NCBI GenBank assembly: GCA_008638375.1
Contig: CM018051.1
Coordinates: forward strand, 39,269,177-39,333,176
Origin: Nyssa sinensis
Taxonomy: Eukaryota > Streptophyta > Magnoliopsida > Cornales > Nyssaceae
Length of the DNA stretch: 64,000 bases
Direction: 5' to 3'
Part shown: positions 11,426-23,022 of the stretch, in pieces
How positions within the stretch are numbered: the first letter of the stretch is position 1
How the letters are laid out: each line of letters starts with the position of its first letter
Notes under the pieces: generated by a model
What the model was told of the DNA's origin: nothing
The model's database searches: none
Seen by the model: the letters and a program-made list of their open reading frames with translations, nothing else
Program-made: the position numbers and the translations under genes

Positions 11426-12150
11426 TTAAGTCTTTATTTTGATGACAATAATGACCCCTATAATGAAACAAGAAAAATCTGCTTCTTGGTCCACTACAAT
11501 TTCAATCTTCACATAATCATCAAAATAATCCTCTATAAACAGATCCTCATAAACTAATTCATTGAATTTTTCTAACACTGGTTGTAATTTTTCTAGCACA
11601 ACCATTGTTGCATTTGCTATTAGATCCTCTATCACCAAAGCTTTAACCATTAAAGCGTAAACCTCATGTGCCTCCTTAGCTTCAACCTCGAACTTTGCTT
11701 TAGACCTAGATAAAACTAACACAGACTGTTCTTCATCTTTAGAACTGTTAGTCTCAAAATCAAAATTTGAAGGAGTCATGAAAATTTTGTGTGCTCCCCA
11801 TGTAAGCATATAAACATTATCAGTTGCCCTTATCGGTAATGTTAACATTATACTGTCATGGCCTACCCAATAACACATGACTAGCATCCATATCAACTAC
11901 ATCACAAATTACTTTATCATGATAATGTTTACCAATGGAAATAGGAGCACAACAGATTTCTATTACCTTTACCGTTGGTCCTTTTTTAATCCAGCCAATT
12001 GTGTAAGGAAAATGACACTTTTCTGTAAGCATTTTCATGTGATCCACCGGCTTCTTGGTGCCAAAGTTCCTGCAACTTCCATTGTCAATAATTAAATTGC
12101 AGACCTTTCGATTAATAGTACAGCGGGATCGAAAGATGTTGTGGCGTTGG
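11426..12150 (-). pseudogene. Gypsy retropepsin region of element B
   Basis: Read on the minus strand, this region gives [13 protein letters not shown], then [24 protein letters not shown], then [23 protein letters not shown]. This matches plant gypsy retropepsins: active-site motif D-N-G-S (usually D-G-G-S or D-T-G-S) and a C-terminal LLGRPW. A frameshift near 11870 splits the domain. Downstream an acidic, non-conserved segment runs to 11426, where the reverse transcriptase would normally begin but is missing. Confidence 0.75.
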
Positions 12151-12299
12151 CTCTTTTATTTTTGCTTTAGTGCATATAACAACTGCTGCACCATACAGTT
12201 GACTCGTTTTCTATCTTCTTCTGTGAATTCTGCTCCTTCATAGAAATCATCTTCTCCAGCAAGTTCCTCTCCGTCTAGTTTCTCAACAACATCCTCGTT

Positions 12300-13460
12300 T
12301 TCAACATAGTTAACAGGCTGTCGTTCTGGACTATTAGAGTGATGGCCAGGTTTACTACATTAATAGCACTTGCTAGGTGTAGGCTTGGCATAAGGATTTG
12401 AATTCGTAGTGGTTATTGGCTTTTTTAGAGGGCCTCTGCTACTAATGCCCTCTACATAACTTGTGCCTTGTTGTTTGATTTGAACAGGTTGAACAGGAGA
12501 CTGAATTGCTACTATTTGAGTGCATTTTCCTTTATCACTCGTTGCATATAAGGATTCGAAAAAATTCTTGCGAAAGGGCACTGCATTAGAACTTCCAGCC
12601 CTTCTCTCATTTTCCAACAATTCTGCCTTCAGCACCATGTTATGAGCCTCATTAATTGTCCACAAAACCTGCAATCCAATTTTGTTACGGATTAAAGGCT
12701 TATGTCCGCTCAAATATTGTGTCACCCTCTACTTTTTTGTTTCAGCCAGATTATTACGAATAAACAATTGGTTAAAGTCTGTTGTATAATCAAAAACTAA
12801 TCGGCTGCCTTGGGTACAATTCTGGTATACCTGAAACAAGTACTGCTCATAATCTGGTAGGAGAAATCTTCCCATCATGTATTGCTTCATCTTCCGCCAA
12901 ACAAGAATTGCTTGCTTGCCTTGTCGCTGTTGATTTCGCTGCAATTGGTCCCACCAAACTATTGTGCCACCTTTCAGCTTAAACGCGACAATCTTGACCA
13001 TCTTGTCGTCGGGAACCTCTATCATGTTTAGAAATCGGTCAACCTCAGAAATCCAGTCAAGGAAATCTTTAATGTTAAGATTTTCATTAAAGCTAGCGAT
13101 GTCAGCCTTCATCCGATAATCCTCAAAATCTTAGTTCCGTCTAGCAGGCCTACGAACCTCGTAGTTCCCCTCATCATTTGAATCCGATTCGTCTCTATAG
13201 GCAAGTTGCCTTTCAGGATGCTGACCTGGTATAGTCCTGTCTTCAAGATGGTATTGGGAAAATCCTCCGGTGCGATTTTGTTGACTAGAGGGTCTCTAGG
13301 GGCATTGATATTGAGCTGCATGAGCGTCTGTTGCATAGCACCGAATCGATCATTGATCTGTGCTAACTATTGCCCATGGTCCCCAACTATCGCCTATAAA
13401 TCCTCTATCCCACGACGAACGTCAATGAGATTTTGGTTCTCGACTCTGTCGTTTGCCATT
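12300..13460 (-). pseudogene. Gypsy gag of element B
   Basis: From about 13460 on the minus strand: MANDRVENQNLIDVRRGIEDL..., then a capsid-type segment ([32 protein letters not shown]) and the knuckle region CY-stop-CSKPGHHSN near 12350. The final Cys of the knuckle is lost by a small deletion. TAG stops lie at 13394-13396, 13367-13369 and 12729-12731, each where the family typically has CAG; a TAA lies at 12360-12362 in the knuckle. Gag forms the virus-like particle in related elements; this copy cannot make it. Confidence 0.78.
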
Positions 13461-13477
13461 AAGCCAGAAAAATTCTC

Positions 13478-13489
13478 GCTCTAATACCA
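13478..13489 (-). other. Primer-binding site of element B
   Basis: The minus strand reads TGGTATTAGAGC, two bases from the inferred end of the 5' LTR. It matches the initiator Met-tRNA 3' end with one C-to-T change. Confidence 0.8.
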
Positions 13490-13491
13490 AA

Positions 13492-13900
13492 TGAAACAGA
13501 ATGAAAATATGGAAGGACAATCGAACGCATCGAATTCCATATAGAACAAGTAACATGAGAACTCCTCACCCAAATAAGAGAAATAATTTTTTAAAATTCG
13601 TAATTATTTATTATTGTAAAAAAAACATGACCATAATGACATATTACATCATATTTATAATGCTAGAATACTCTTATTTTGACTAGGAAACAAAAAACTC
13701 TTTTTTTATACTAATCATACTACAATAAAGACTAATAATTCAAATTGAAAACTATTGATTCCTATATTTTCTATACAAATCCTAATAAAACAAAGAAACT
13801 AGAGAAATTATGAATAAATCAAAATTGGAAACTAAATAATTCTAATACAACTCTAAAACTAATATCCTTATTTTTAATGTACAAAATCTCTCCTAAATCA
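13492..13900 (-). repeat. 5' LTR of element B
   Basis: 409 bp, pairing with 10866-11278 with scattered substitutions and small indels, so the insertion is not recent. Begins TGAAACAG and ends TCCTAAATCA on the + strand. Confidence 0.85.
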
Positions 13901-13908
13901 TTAAATAA
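13901..13908. repeat. Right flanking duplication of element B
   Basis: TTAAATAA, identical to 10858-10865. Confidence 0.7.
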
Positions 13909-15317
13909 CGAGTTTAACAATATATATATATATATATATATATAACTCTCCTTCTGAATACCTCTATGTTAGAAGTGTGACCTCTGTTGTGCAAATAATT
14001 ATAGTGTGGTCTATGGTTTATTAAAGGATGAAGTTAAATGCACTCTTTTTCTATATTTATGCATTTCAATTTGTAGTACAAGATTGAAAAAACATGAATA
14101 TAAAATGACATGAATAAGAGTGCATTATCTCGCCCTTTAATAATCTCTCCTGCTCTCTGGAGGAGCTAAACCTATATACACTGATCAATTACAAAGTGAA
14201 AAAGGCAATATATTATGTAGCAGCTTTGCCTACCTAATCATGACGAGGGATCTGGAATTTCTTACTCTTAAGTATATGTATATGTATGTGTATGTGTATG
14301 TGCACATAGATATATATATATATATATATATATGTACACCAAACCCATCACTTATCCCTCGACTGTAGACTTGTAATACAAGCAGCTGGTCATTCCAGAG
14401 TAGTTTGGCAAAATGACAACCGAATCCGTCCGCGAATATGTTGGGTATTTAAGGTGCAGATTATAACATAGTGAAAATTTTTGTTGTCATTATCTTATTC
14501 CATTATGCATACCTTTTTCGAAGTGGAAAAGCTACTATGATTAGGCATGAATCATCATCATCACCCCATATTAAAAATCTTTCTACCCTATCCCTTTTAC
14601 TAGTTGTAAACAAATATCCAGAGTTGCCTTTTTCTATTTAATAAATAAAGTAATGGTTTTAGCATGAGCCAAAAATATTTAATAATAAATTTTAAAATTT
14701 AAAAAAAAAATCCTTAAGTAAGTGATTCTTGTGATAGGAGTAAATCTCGGTCTTTAGAGTAAAGACAGAGAAAATTTAGTATTGATTAATAATATTTTTA
14801 TAAAAAATTAAAATAATTAATGTAAAGTAGCTTATAAATTACATAAAAAATCTAACCAAAGAAAGATGCACTTAATTAACTTTAAAATATAGTTAAAAAA
14901 AAACTCTAGAAATTTGATAAAATCTCAAAGAAAAATTAAAATTAAAATTAAAATAAGGCTAAGGTGTGAAGAAAATTAAATTTTGGGGGCCAAAAGTGTA
15001 ATTTAGAGAGTTATATTTGAAATTTTAAAAAACAAAATATAAGAAAAATGATAAATAAATAACAAATTGAGGAAGAGCAATTGACCCCTCACCCATACGA
15101 ATCGTTTCCTTATAACTATTCAATACATACATCGGCTTCAACCATGGGTTTTAGGTAATACTTATAAGGAAAGGTCCCATTTTTTATATCTCTGTAATGT
15201 AATTCAAATTAAAAACTTAAGATTGACAAAACTCTAAATACAAAAGAAGGTCTTGTGTATATAGTATAACCAAATAAAAAGTTTATGAATAATAAAAGTT
15301 TAATTCTATACAAAGAT
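13909..15317. other. AT-rich intergenic DNA with microsatellites
   Basis: No coding sequence recognised. (TA)n runs lie at about 13921-13944 and 14311-14332; the second is preceded by a TATG-rich stretch from 14272. Otherwise low-complexity A/T sequence. Confidence 0.5.
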
Positions 15318-15595
15318 ACTAGAAGAAATAGGATTTTTTGCAGTGCAAAAAATTGCTATAAGTAAACTAAAAAGCGCTACAAATAAATTATTTGCAGCAA
15401 TTACAAGCGTTGGAAATAATCATATATTTGCAACATTTTTAAGCGTAGCAACTATTACTTATTTGCAACACTTTCAAGCGCGACAAATAATAACTTATTT
15501 ATAGCAGTTCTAAAAGCTACAAATAATAACTTTTTTCTGCAAAAAAGTATATATTTACAATACTTTTTTGTGTTGCAAAAAAAAATCTATTTTTT

Positions 15596-15598
<3 letters not shown>

Positions 15599-15631
<33 letters not shown>
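15599..15631. repeat. (AT)n microsatellite
   Basis: Uninterrupted AT dinucleotide run inside the CACTA-like sequence. Confidence 0.9.
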
Positions 15632-15632
<1 letters not shown>

Positions 15633-15789
15633 CAATGTAACGTTTACATATATTAGTAACATTTATAATACTTATCGCAAATATTACTTATTAGCGACGT
15701 TATATTTAATCGTAAATAATAACACAAATAATTTTTTAAAAAATTATTAGTGGCGTTAAAAAGCACTGCAAATAATTAACTATTAGCGA

Positions 15790-15990
15790 TGAAAGTTGGG
15801 TATATTTTCATTGAATCATTCGTACCAATACATATGTGTATATATAGAAAAACTGAAAACTACAAATAAGGAAACTACATCAATGAAGCCTAAACACAAA
15901 ATTAGGGAATTACAGCTAATATTCCTAAAATCTATTCCTAAAATATATACAATAAATATAGAATACAAAGATAATCTATATTCTTTCACA
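15790..15990 (-). repeat. 3' LTR of element C
   Basis: 201 bp, TG...CA, nearly identical to 23023-23223 (about ten differences by eye). The minus-strand polypurine tract GAGGGCGGG lies just inside it. Confidence 0.93.
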
Positions 15991-16003
15991 CCCGCCCTCA
16001 AAC

Positions 16004-16797
16004 TCAAGAGGTTTTGGATGAAAACACCGAGAGTTTGCCAAGAAGGAACCGAAAGTGAGCAACAGTGTGAGTCTTCATGAAAAAATCAGCAAGTTGGAGC
16101 ACAGTGGAAACGAACGGAAGGGAGATAGAGCCAGACTGCAAATGGTGACGAACAAAATGACAATCAAGCTCAATATGCTTAGTGCGTTCATGAAACACGA
16201 TATTGTGGGCAATCTAGATAGCACTTTTGTTGTCACAATAGAGAGGAATTGGAGAAGACTGACAAACTCCCAAATCATACAAAAGACCACGAAGCCAATC
16301 AATTTCAGCTGTAGCATGTGCCATAGCACGGTACTTTGCCTCATCAGTAGAACGAGAAACAACACTTTGCTTTTTGCTTTTCCAAGAAATAAGAGAATCA
16401 CCAAGAAACAAGCAGAAACCAGAAGTGGACTTGCAATCAGTGACATCACCAGCCCAATCAGAATTAGCATAAGCAATGAGTTTCAAAGATGAAGTAGAAG
16501 ATAAAAGCAAACCCTGATAGATAGTACCACGAAGATAACGCAGAATTCAAACCAAGGCAGCCCAGTGTGGGGAACGAGGAGCAGAGACAAACTGACTAAT
16601 GATATGGACAACATAGGCAAGATCAGGACGAGTGACAGTGAGGTAGACCAAACAGCCAACAAGTTCCTTATACAAAGTGGGATCATCCAGAGGGACACCA
16701 TCAATAGAATTCAGTTTCACATTCAGCTCAATGGGAGTATTAGAAACCTTAGAATCGGTCAAACCAGCCCGATAAATAACCTCATTAGCATACTTAG
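16004..16797 (-). pseudogene. Copia RNase H and pol C terminus of element C
   Basis: Minus-strand reading gives TKYANEV...RAGLTDSKVSNTPIELNVK, then RPDLAYVVHIISQFVSAP, then the RNase H segments ANSDWAGD, SRSTDEAKYRAM and LYCDNKSAI. The tail VFHERTKHIELDCHFVRHH...LQLADFF ends near 16004. This is the canonical copia pol C terminus. A TAG at 16214-16216 sits where the family has Gln (SAIQIAH). A frameshift lies near 16510-16550. The 5' boundary at 16797 is the junction with the nested LTR fragment. Confidence 0.88.
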
Positions 16798-19252
16798 TGT
16801 AACACCCTGACCCAATTAATTAATAATTAGTCCGCTAATCATTGATTAGACACGACATAAAGAATAAATAAGAAAATTTATCGAGACTTTCCAGTAAATT
16901 ACAATAGACTAGTAAAATGATTAAAAGCGATGCAATTTGTAAAATTGAATCGTTTGGAGCAAAATATAAAATTCCGATAGCCAAACAAGGACTTAAGATA
17001 AAAACATAGAAAAAAAGGCCAAAAGAGCAATGGACAAGTCTTGAACCCTTGACCAAGTGAGGCAAGGTTTTAAAGTCCCAAAAAATTTACCACTTGGTCC
17101 ATAAGCACTTTTGTGCTATAATGTGCATAAGATATGTACATATGTCATGTAATGCCCCAAATTCTGAATATCAAGATGAGGTGGCAGCCCCTCATTGGAC
17201 CACCACACCCACCAATTGGCTTTCATGCACATCAAATCAAATATATGAAAAATATACTATATGATGTATAATTGTACCTCATGTTGCGTGGGGCTAGGGT
17301 AAATCAGAAATCAGAATTCAGAGTGGAGTGTGTGAGTGGAGAAGTGCAGTCGTGGAATGTAAAGTAGAGAAAAAGTGATGTAGAGAGAGAGAATCCTAGA
17401 AAAAGAGAGAGAGAGAGGGAGAAGAAGAAGGAGAGTGAAACTACCTGATGCATGCATGGCAACCTCAGCTTGAAGGATTGAGGATCAAAGCCAATGGAAG
17501 GATTGCCATCACAAGGTAATCACTCAATGTTCATTTTTCTCTCTCTAGAAAAGTTTAGTTTTTACTTACTGTTTTGATGTATTGAGCCTCATTACTGTAT
17601 GCATGATAGTTAGATTGTAAATCTAGGTTAAATGCATGAGTTTTAGACCACTGAAACAGACTAAAAAACATCAAACTGTAGAAAACTGCCATTAATGACC
17701 TCCAACAAGTAGGTCTGAAACGACCCTTACGAAACCTATTTTTGACCTTTGGAACATGATCTAGACACTAAAAGGGTTCCAAAATGCCTAAGCCGTGACC
17801 CCAGAACTCAAATTTAGACCCTTAAAACCGAAGTTGCAGGTTCGGGTTTAAAACCCAACCTCACCAAAATAGCAACCAAATCTGATTTTGGTAATGGGAA
17901 CTTGAAGCTCCTAATGCATGGGTCACAAGGAACCAAATCTCACAAGATTTGGTTGAGAAATGAGGGTACACGACTGAGTTACAGGTCCCATGATAATGGG
18001 GGATGAACCGAGCATTTAAGCTTGTTTCGAAGCTCAAAACGAATGCCAAGATGATAGCTAGGCTTCTAGAAATGTTTTGGAATCAAAAGCAGTAGAAAAT
18101 CCGTACCTGAAACCCACAAAATTGAGTTTGAAAATTTGCAGCTTTAGGGTTACTGTTCATCGTCGTGAGGAAGACGATGAACAGTACTAGACACAGGTCG
18201 GATTTGGATTGGGTTCGGGTCAAATCCGACCCACCCGCAAATTGGAATAACCTAAACGACAGCATACTGGTTATGTTTAAATCAGTTTTAAAATTGAAAA
18301 TCAGACTGTTTGGGCGCATGGATAATAAATTAGAAATCAGACTTGGGCTAACCTAAACACGGATAAGGGACAAAATTGGGAATAACAAGGATAACATATT
18401 CCGGTTCTGTATAATTAAGTGAACCGGTTGGTTTTAGGGTTTTTTGGACCGGTTCAGCTAGTTGAACCCTAAACCAAATGGTTCTGAACCTTTACTTTAG
18501 GAAATTGGTTTTGAACCCCCCCCTAAACTTCTTGAAATTATATTTGACCCCCAACAGTTCTGGATATTTGTACTCTGGCCCAGTTTCTGAAAAACTTGTG
18601 CATTTAAGCCCTTGAAAAATAATTAATTAATAAAATAATTATTTTAATTATTTTATTTAATGGGTAAAATTACTATTTTACCCCTAGACGTTAATTGAGT
18701 CAATCGAAGTCCAAATAAAATAAATGAATAGTGTATTTTTACTATTTCGGGCATTCTGGACTCAATGGTGGAGTCCAATTTAGTAAATTAAGCCCTGAAA
18801 AATAAGGACACATAAATGGTAAATGACTGTACTGCCCCTGATGATATCTAGGGCCAAATAGACATAAAAGATAGCCCAATTTAACTATGCCGGATACCCT
18901 GAACCCAATGGTGAAGTCCATTTTATGAACCGAGGTCCCGAAAATTTGGCTATGGCATGTGAAATTATCAAAATGCCCCTGATACTGTACGAAGCCCAAA
19001 TAAAGTCCAAATTGGGAAAAATTGATACTAATAGAAGCCCAAATACTTGTGGACTCATATATATGACTAAATGATGAATCGGGGTCAGAATTTCACAAAA
19101 CATAAAATGACCAAAATACCCCTAAGCATGGTAAGTGCAAAGTAGAGGCCGAATAAAGGTCAATCTGATCTAATGGATTATCATAAGCATAATTATGAAA
19201 ATCGAAGGGCTAAATATGACTCCAGAACAGTCAACGTGTAAAACCTGTTAAT
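16798..19252 (+). mobile_element. Truncated gypsy LTR nested in element C
   Basis: Begins TGTAACACCCTGACCC, the same kind of start as the LTRs of element D (TGTAATACCCTGACCC). It keeps typical features of those long LTRs in order: a GAGA-rich leader (about 17400), a 'GACGATGAACAGTA' block (about 18173), and blocks such as 'CTGAACCCAATGGTGAAGTCC' near 18900. It stops near 19252 without the GTGACA end, so about 1 kb of LTR is missing. Copia sequence on both sides is also short by about 290 bp, so a deletion removed the right end of the insert together with host sequence. No gene seen inside. Confidence 0.7.
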
Positions 19253-19700
19253 AGCGGTCATACTAGGTGCGTGAAGACTGTTTCAAACCATAAAGGGCAC
19301 GACAAAGACGACACACCTGACCGAAAGAATGAGGCAGTCCTGGTAGGGGACGCATATAGACTTCCTCTGTAAGATGACCGTTAAGAAAGGCATTCTTAAC
19401 GTCCATTTGATAGAGGGGCCAGGAGTGAATGGCAGCAACTGATATCAATGTACAGACAGTGTTCATGTTGGCAACAGGGGCAAATGTCTCGTCATAGTCA
19501 GGACCATATTCTTGAGAGAATCCCTTAGCAACAAGTCGAGCTTTGTAACGCTCAAGAGAGCCATCAGAGTTTGTCTTGACTTTAAAGACCCATTTATAGC
19601 CAATCAGATTTTTACCTACAGGCAAAGACACTAACTTCCAAGTGGAAGTCTTTTGTAAGGCATCCAACTCTTTAGCCATAGCCTGGACCCAATGAGGATT
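19253..19700 (-). pseudogene. Copia reverse transcriptase (N-terminal part) of element C
   Basis: From 19679 down: MAKELDALQKTSTWKLVSLP, then GYKWVFKVKTNSDGSLERYKARLVAKGFSQ, then YQMDVKNAFLNG with the first catalytic Asp, then LCRALYGLKQSSRT. A TAG at 19263-19265 stands where copia elements have Trp (AWFDRF), and the reading resumes YDR before the nested LTR. The YVDD catalytic loop and the rest of the domain are deleted, so no polymerase can be made. Confidence 0.9.
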
Positions 19701-20105
19701 CTAACAAGCTTCCTTAAAAGATTGAGGTTTTGAAAAAGAGTGAATAACAGACAAGAAAACATAGTAGGAATAAGAGAAACAAGTGTTAGAAAAACCAAAA
19801 AATTTTATCGATGGTTGGCGATGGCGAAGAGGATATCGGCGGGGAGCAGGATCAATGTCTTCAGAAGTGGTAGGAACAGGGAGAGAGATATTTGGTGGGG
19901 GAAGTGTGGTGCGACGAGAGGAGACAAGTAAGGGAGGAAAAAAATGAGGACTAGTTGACTCAGGGGTGATCGTAGGACTAGTGGCTTCAGGGGTGATTGT
20001 AGAGATATACTGATCAGAAGGTACATCAAAAGGAAAAGGATTAATGTGAATCAAATCCTCTTTGGAGATAGTAGCAGTGGTAGGAGGTAGCTGAAAGTAA
20101 GCTAA
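19701..20105 (-). pseudogene. Integrase-to-RT linker of element C
   Basis: Pro/Ser/Thr-rich translation (ITPEATSPTITPESTSPHFFPP) followed by RRYPLRHRQP, a basic motif common before copia reverse transcriptase. The frame is closed by a TAG near 19701 (EAC-stop-NPHWVQAM), where Gln or Ser is expected. Confidence 0.75.
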
Positions 20106-20942
20106 TCATTCAAGAAAAGCCACATGGTGAGAGATATAAAGATGATGAGAAGTAGGATCATAACAACGATAACCTTTCTGGGTTAAACTGTACTCTAATA
20201 AGACACAGAGAACAGACTTGGCATTCAATTTGGTTCGATCTTTCCGAGGGAGTAGAACAAAACAAGCACACCCAAAAACATGAAGAAGAGAGTAATTAGG
20301 TACTTCAGAATACAGAGCTTCATAAGGGGAACGACTAGAAAGAATAGGAGTAGGCATTCGATTTAGAAGAAAGGTAGCAGTAAGAACAGCTTCACCCCAA
20401 AAAGATGTTGGAACAGAAGCAAAAAGAAGAAGAGATCGCGCAGTGTTAAGAAGATGACGGTGTTTGCACTCAGCCCTACCATTTTGTGCAGGAGTATCGA
20501 CACAAGAAAATTGATGAATAATACCTAATGAAGCTATGTATTCACAGAGTTCTGTTTTAAAGTACTCCCTACCCAAGTTAGACCGGAATACTTTGATAAC
20601 ACACCTAAACTGAGTGAAAATCATAGACTGAAAGTCACGGTAAATTTGGTAGAAATCAGATTTATGTTTCATAAGAAAAGTCCAAGTATAACGAGTAGAG
20701 TCATCAACAAAGGAAACATAATAAGCAGAACCACCTTTGGTAGAAATAAGAAAAGGTCCTCTGACATTAGAATGAACTAAAGAGAAAAGTGTATTAGAAA
20801 TTAAAGTACTTTTATTAAATGGTAAAGTTGTCATTTTAGCAAGTTTACAACCGCGACACTCGGTAAGTTTACTAAGTGAAACTTTACCCAAAAGACCAGA
20901 CTGAACTAAAGATCGTAAATGATCAACAGACAAATGACCCAA
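20106..20942 (-). pseudogene. Copia integrase of element C, catalytic Asp residues lost
   Basis: The frame starts MGHLSVDHLRSL and shows the GAG-pre-integrase zinc-binding part (H3, H8, C29, C32), then the core. The DD35E triad should fall at residues 59, 122 and 158: these are N59 (SNVRGP, usually SDVWGP), N122 (RSNLGREY, usually RSDLGGEY) and E158. Both Asp-to-Asn changes are G-to-A type. The spacing between 122 and 158 is the expected 35. The frame is otherwise open for 278 codons. Confidence 0.92.
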
Positions 20943-21510
20943 CCGCGAATGCCATAAGTAAAATTGACTAGACTAAGAGCCTAACTGAAAAGAAGAAAGA
21001 GCAAATGAAGAAACAATAGAGGGAATATGTAAACTTTCCACCACATACAGATCCCCAACTCTACGCTCGGTCTCAATCTGTTTCTTGGACAACCAATCCT
21101 GTACAGTACAAATAGAAGAAGAAAAAAAGACATCAAAACCAGAGGCATCAAGTTGACTAATGGAAACGAGACTAATAGATAAATGTGGAACATAACGAAC
21201 AGAAGGAATTGTCATTGCAGATTTGTTTGAGGGTAAGACAGAACCAATGGATAAGGCAGGCATGCGAGATCTATTGGCAGCACTAACAGTAATGGGAGAG
21301 GGAGGTGGGATATAGTTGTGTAATAAAGAAAAATAGGGAGTCATATGATGGGAAACACCAAAATAAAAAATCCAGACAAGGGGAGAGATACCTGAGGAAG
21401 ACCCAAGCAAACCTGAATAAAGAGATGGGGCAGAAGCAGAAGCAGAAGACTGGGTGGCAGAAGACACAAAGTGCTGGAGTTGAGCATTCTGAGCACTCAA
21501 GGAAGCAATA
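20943..21510 (-). pseudogene. Copia protease region of element C, active site destroyed
   Basis: The frame 20973-21500 reads ...PLVWIFYFGVSHHMTPYFSLL. The family motif is WI.DSGASHHMT, so the catalytic D-S-G-A is Y-F-G-V here. Downstream VRYVPHLSISLVSISQLDASGF is the usual post-protease block. Without the Asp the aspartic protease cannot work. Confidence 0.88.
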
Positions 21511-22415
21511 GTAGAATCACTAGCTGAAGAAGATATCGTGTCGGCTGCTGGAGACCGAGAAGTATACGGAGTAGGGGCTCGGAATTGTTGGGAGGACTGT
21601 TGAGAGGAAGTGGGAGAACATCCCTTCTTGGGACAATTATACTTCTAATGGCCCTTTTGATGACAAAAAGCACACTCGTCTGAGGGTAGTGAGACCTTCT
21701 TAGGCCTTTTAGTGGACTGAAGCAGATTAGTAGGAGGAGTGGGCAATAGAGTTGGTTGTGCAGGAGCCAAAAAGACAGAAGGAGATAAAGACTGACTACC
21801 TGTCTTCAGTCGGGTTTCCTCAGAAAGAAGTTCACGAACAATAGCATCCACAGAGGGAAGAGGAGACCGGTGAAGAATGCCACCATGAATCGCCTCAAAT
21901 TAAGGAGAGAGGGCAGTTAAGAACTGTACTAAACGGCCATCCTCCCAAAACTTCAAATAATCATCAAGTACATTTATACTAAAGGGCTCCATCATAGCAA
22001 GCTGATCCCAGAGACCAGTCATCTCAATATAAAAATCTTGAATAAACTTGTCTCCCTGACGGGCACCCTGAATGGCTGTCTCCAACTCATACCATTTGGT
22101 AAAGTTGGACTGCTGATAAACACCAGGTAAGTACGTCCACACCTCTTTTGCCGTGGAGTACTTAGAAAACATCATCCCAATCCGGTCATCCACAGAGTTA
22201 TGGAACCAAGTCAAAATCTGAGCATTGTCATAATCCCAAGTTTCACATGCAGCCTCATACCCTTCTTTCTTGGGATCTGATGGACGAAAGATAGAACCAG
22301 ATACATAGCCTCAGTTTTTGTGGCCAAGTAGAAAATTTCTCATGACACTAGCCCAATAGGTGTAATTGGCACCATTGAGTTTGTAGCTAATAACATGAAC
22401 TTTATCCTCAGTCAT
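21511..22415 (-). pseudogene. Copia gag of element C
   Basis: Starts at ATG 22415 (MTEDKVHVISYKLNGANYTYW), runs through LTWFHNSVDDRIGMMFSKYSTAKEVW (UBN2-type capsid domain) and ends with the zinc knuckle CAFCHQKGH-stop-KYNC at about 21630-21665. Stops: TGA at 22311-22313 where Trp is usual, TAA at 21900-21902 where Gln is usual, and TAG at 21645-21647 inside the knuckle. Knuckle cysteines and histidine themselves are kept. Confidence 0.88.
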
Positions 22416-23010
22416 TGTAATGTAAGGTCAATAACAAACTGCAATAAAGAGAAAAAGAAAGCTGCAGTTGAAGATCAGCTTAGAGGAGAACAGAGAATAA
22501 AGTAGAAAGAGAGGTGCGGCTGGAGAAATAGGAAAGAAAAAAGATTTAAGCAGAAGCAGCGCAAGGGAGAAAATGAGGAAAAAAAAAGAATAAGAAAAGG
22601 GGAGGCACTTAACAGAGAAGAGGAAAAGAACCAAGCTAGTAGCTGGCACAGGAAGAAAAGAGAAAAAAAAATAGAGCAGTGCAAAACTGGGCGAGCAGGA
22701 AAAGAAAAGAATAAGAAAAGAAGAAGTGGGGACCGTACGAAGGAAAAAACAAAAGAAAGAAGTGGTGCTGAAGAAAACTAGAAAGAAAAGAAAAGAAAAA
22801 AAAAGCGGCTGGAGTTAGGGCGCAAAAGAAGAAGTGGCTGCTGTGGGCAGCTAAGGCGTAAGGGCTGAAGTGAAGCGGCTGAAGTGAAGAAGAAAGAAGC
22901 GGCTAGAAAACAAGAGGAAAAAGAAAGAAAGAATCGGCTGCGGCTTGGAGAGAGAACGACTTGGAAGAGAAAACAAAGAAAGTAGAAGAAAATTTAGAGG
23001 GAAGGTTGCG
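22416..23010 (-). other. Untranslated leader of element C
   Basis: Almost pure purine on the + strand, so the transcript leader is pyrimidine-rich. GAAGCGGCTG-like decamers recur irregularly at 22800-22950. No coding sequence. Confidence 0.75.
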
Positions 23011-23022
23011 GCTCTGATACCA
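23011..23022 (-). other. Primer-binding site of element C
   Basis: The minus strand reads TGGTATCAGAGC, exactly the initiator Met-tRNA complement, directly abutting the 5' LTR. Confidence 0.95.

Larger units (their letters stand above)
10866..13900 (-). mobile_element. Element B: compact gypsy-type element with gag and protease only
   Basis: About 3.0 kb, with LTRs 10866-11278 and 13492-13900, Met-type primer site 13478-13489 next to the right LTR, and a polypurine-like tract on the minus strand next to 11279. The interior encodes Ty3/gypsy gag and a retropepsin region, both with stops. Reverse transcriptase, RNase H and integrase are absent. The layout resembles the non-autonomous TR-GAG type, or an internal deletion derivative. 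Matching 8-bp flanks show both ends are intact. Confidence 0.85.

Noticed and set aside
22428..22684. Phe/Leu-rich frames in the leader of element C
   Set aside because: They are translations of a purine-rich leader on its complementary strand; low complexity.
23011..23022. Met-tRNA-like sequence as a tRNA gene
   Set aside because: Only the 12-base primer complement is present; no cloverleaf surrounds it.
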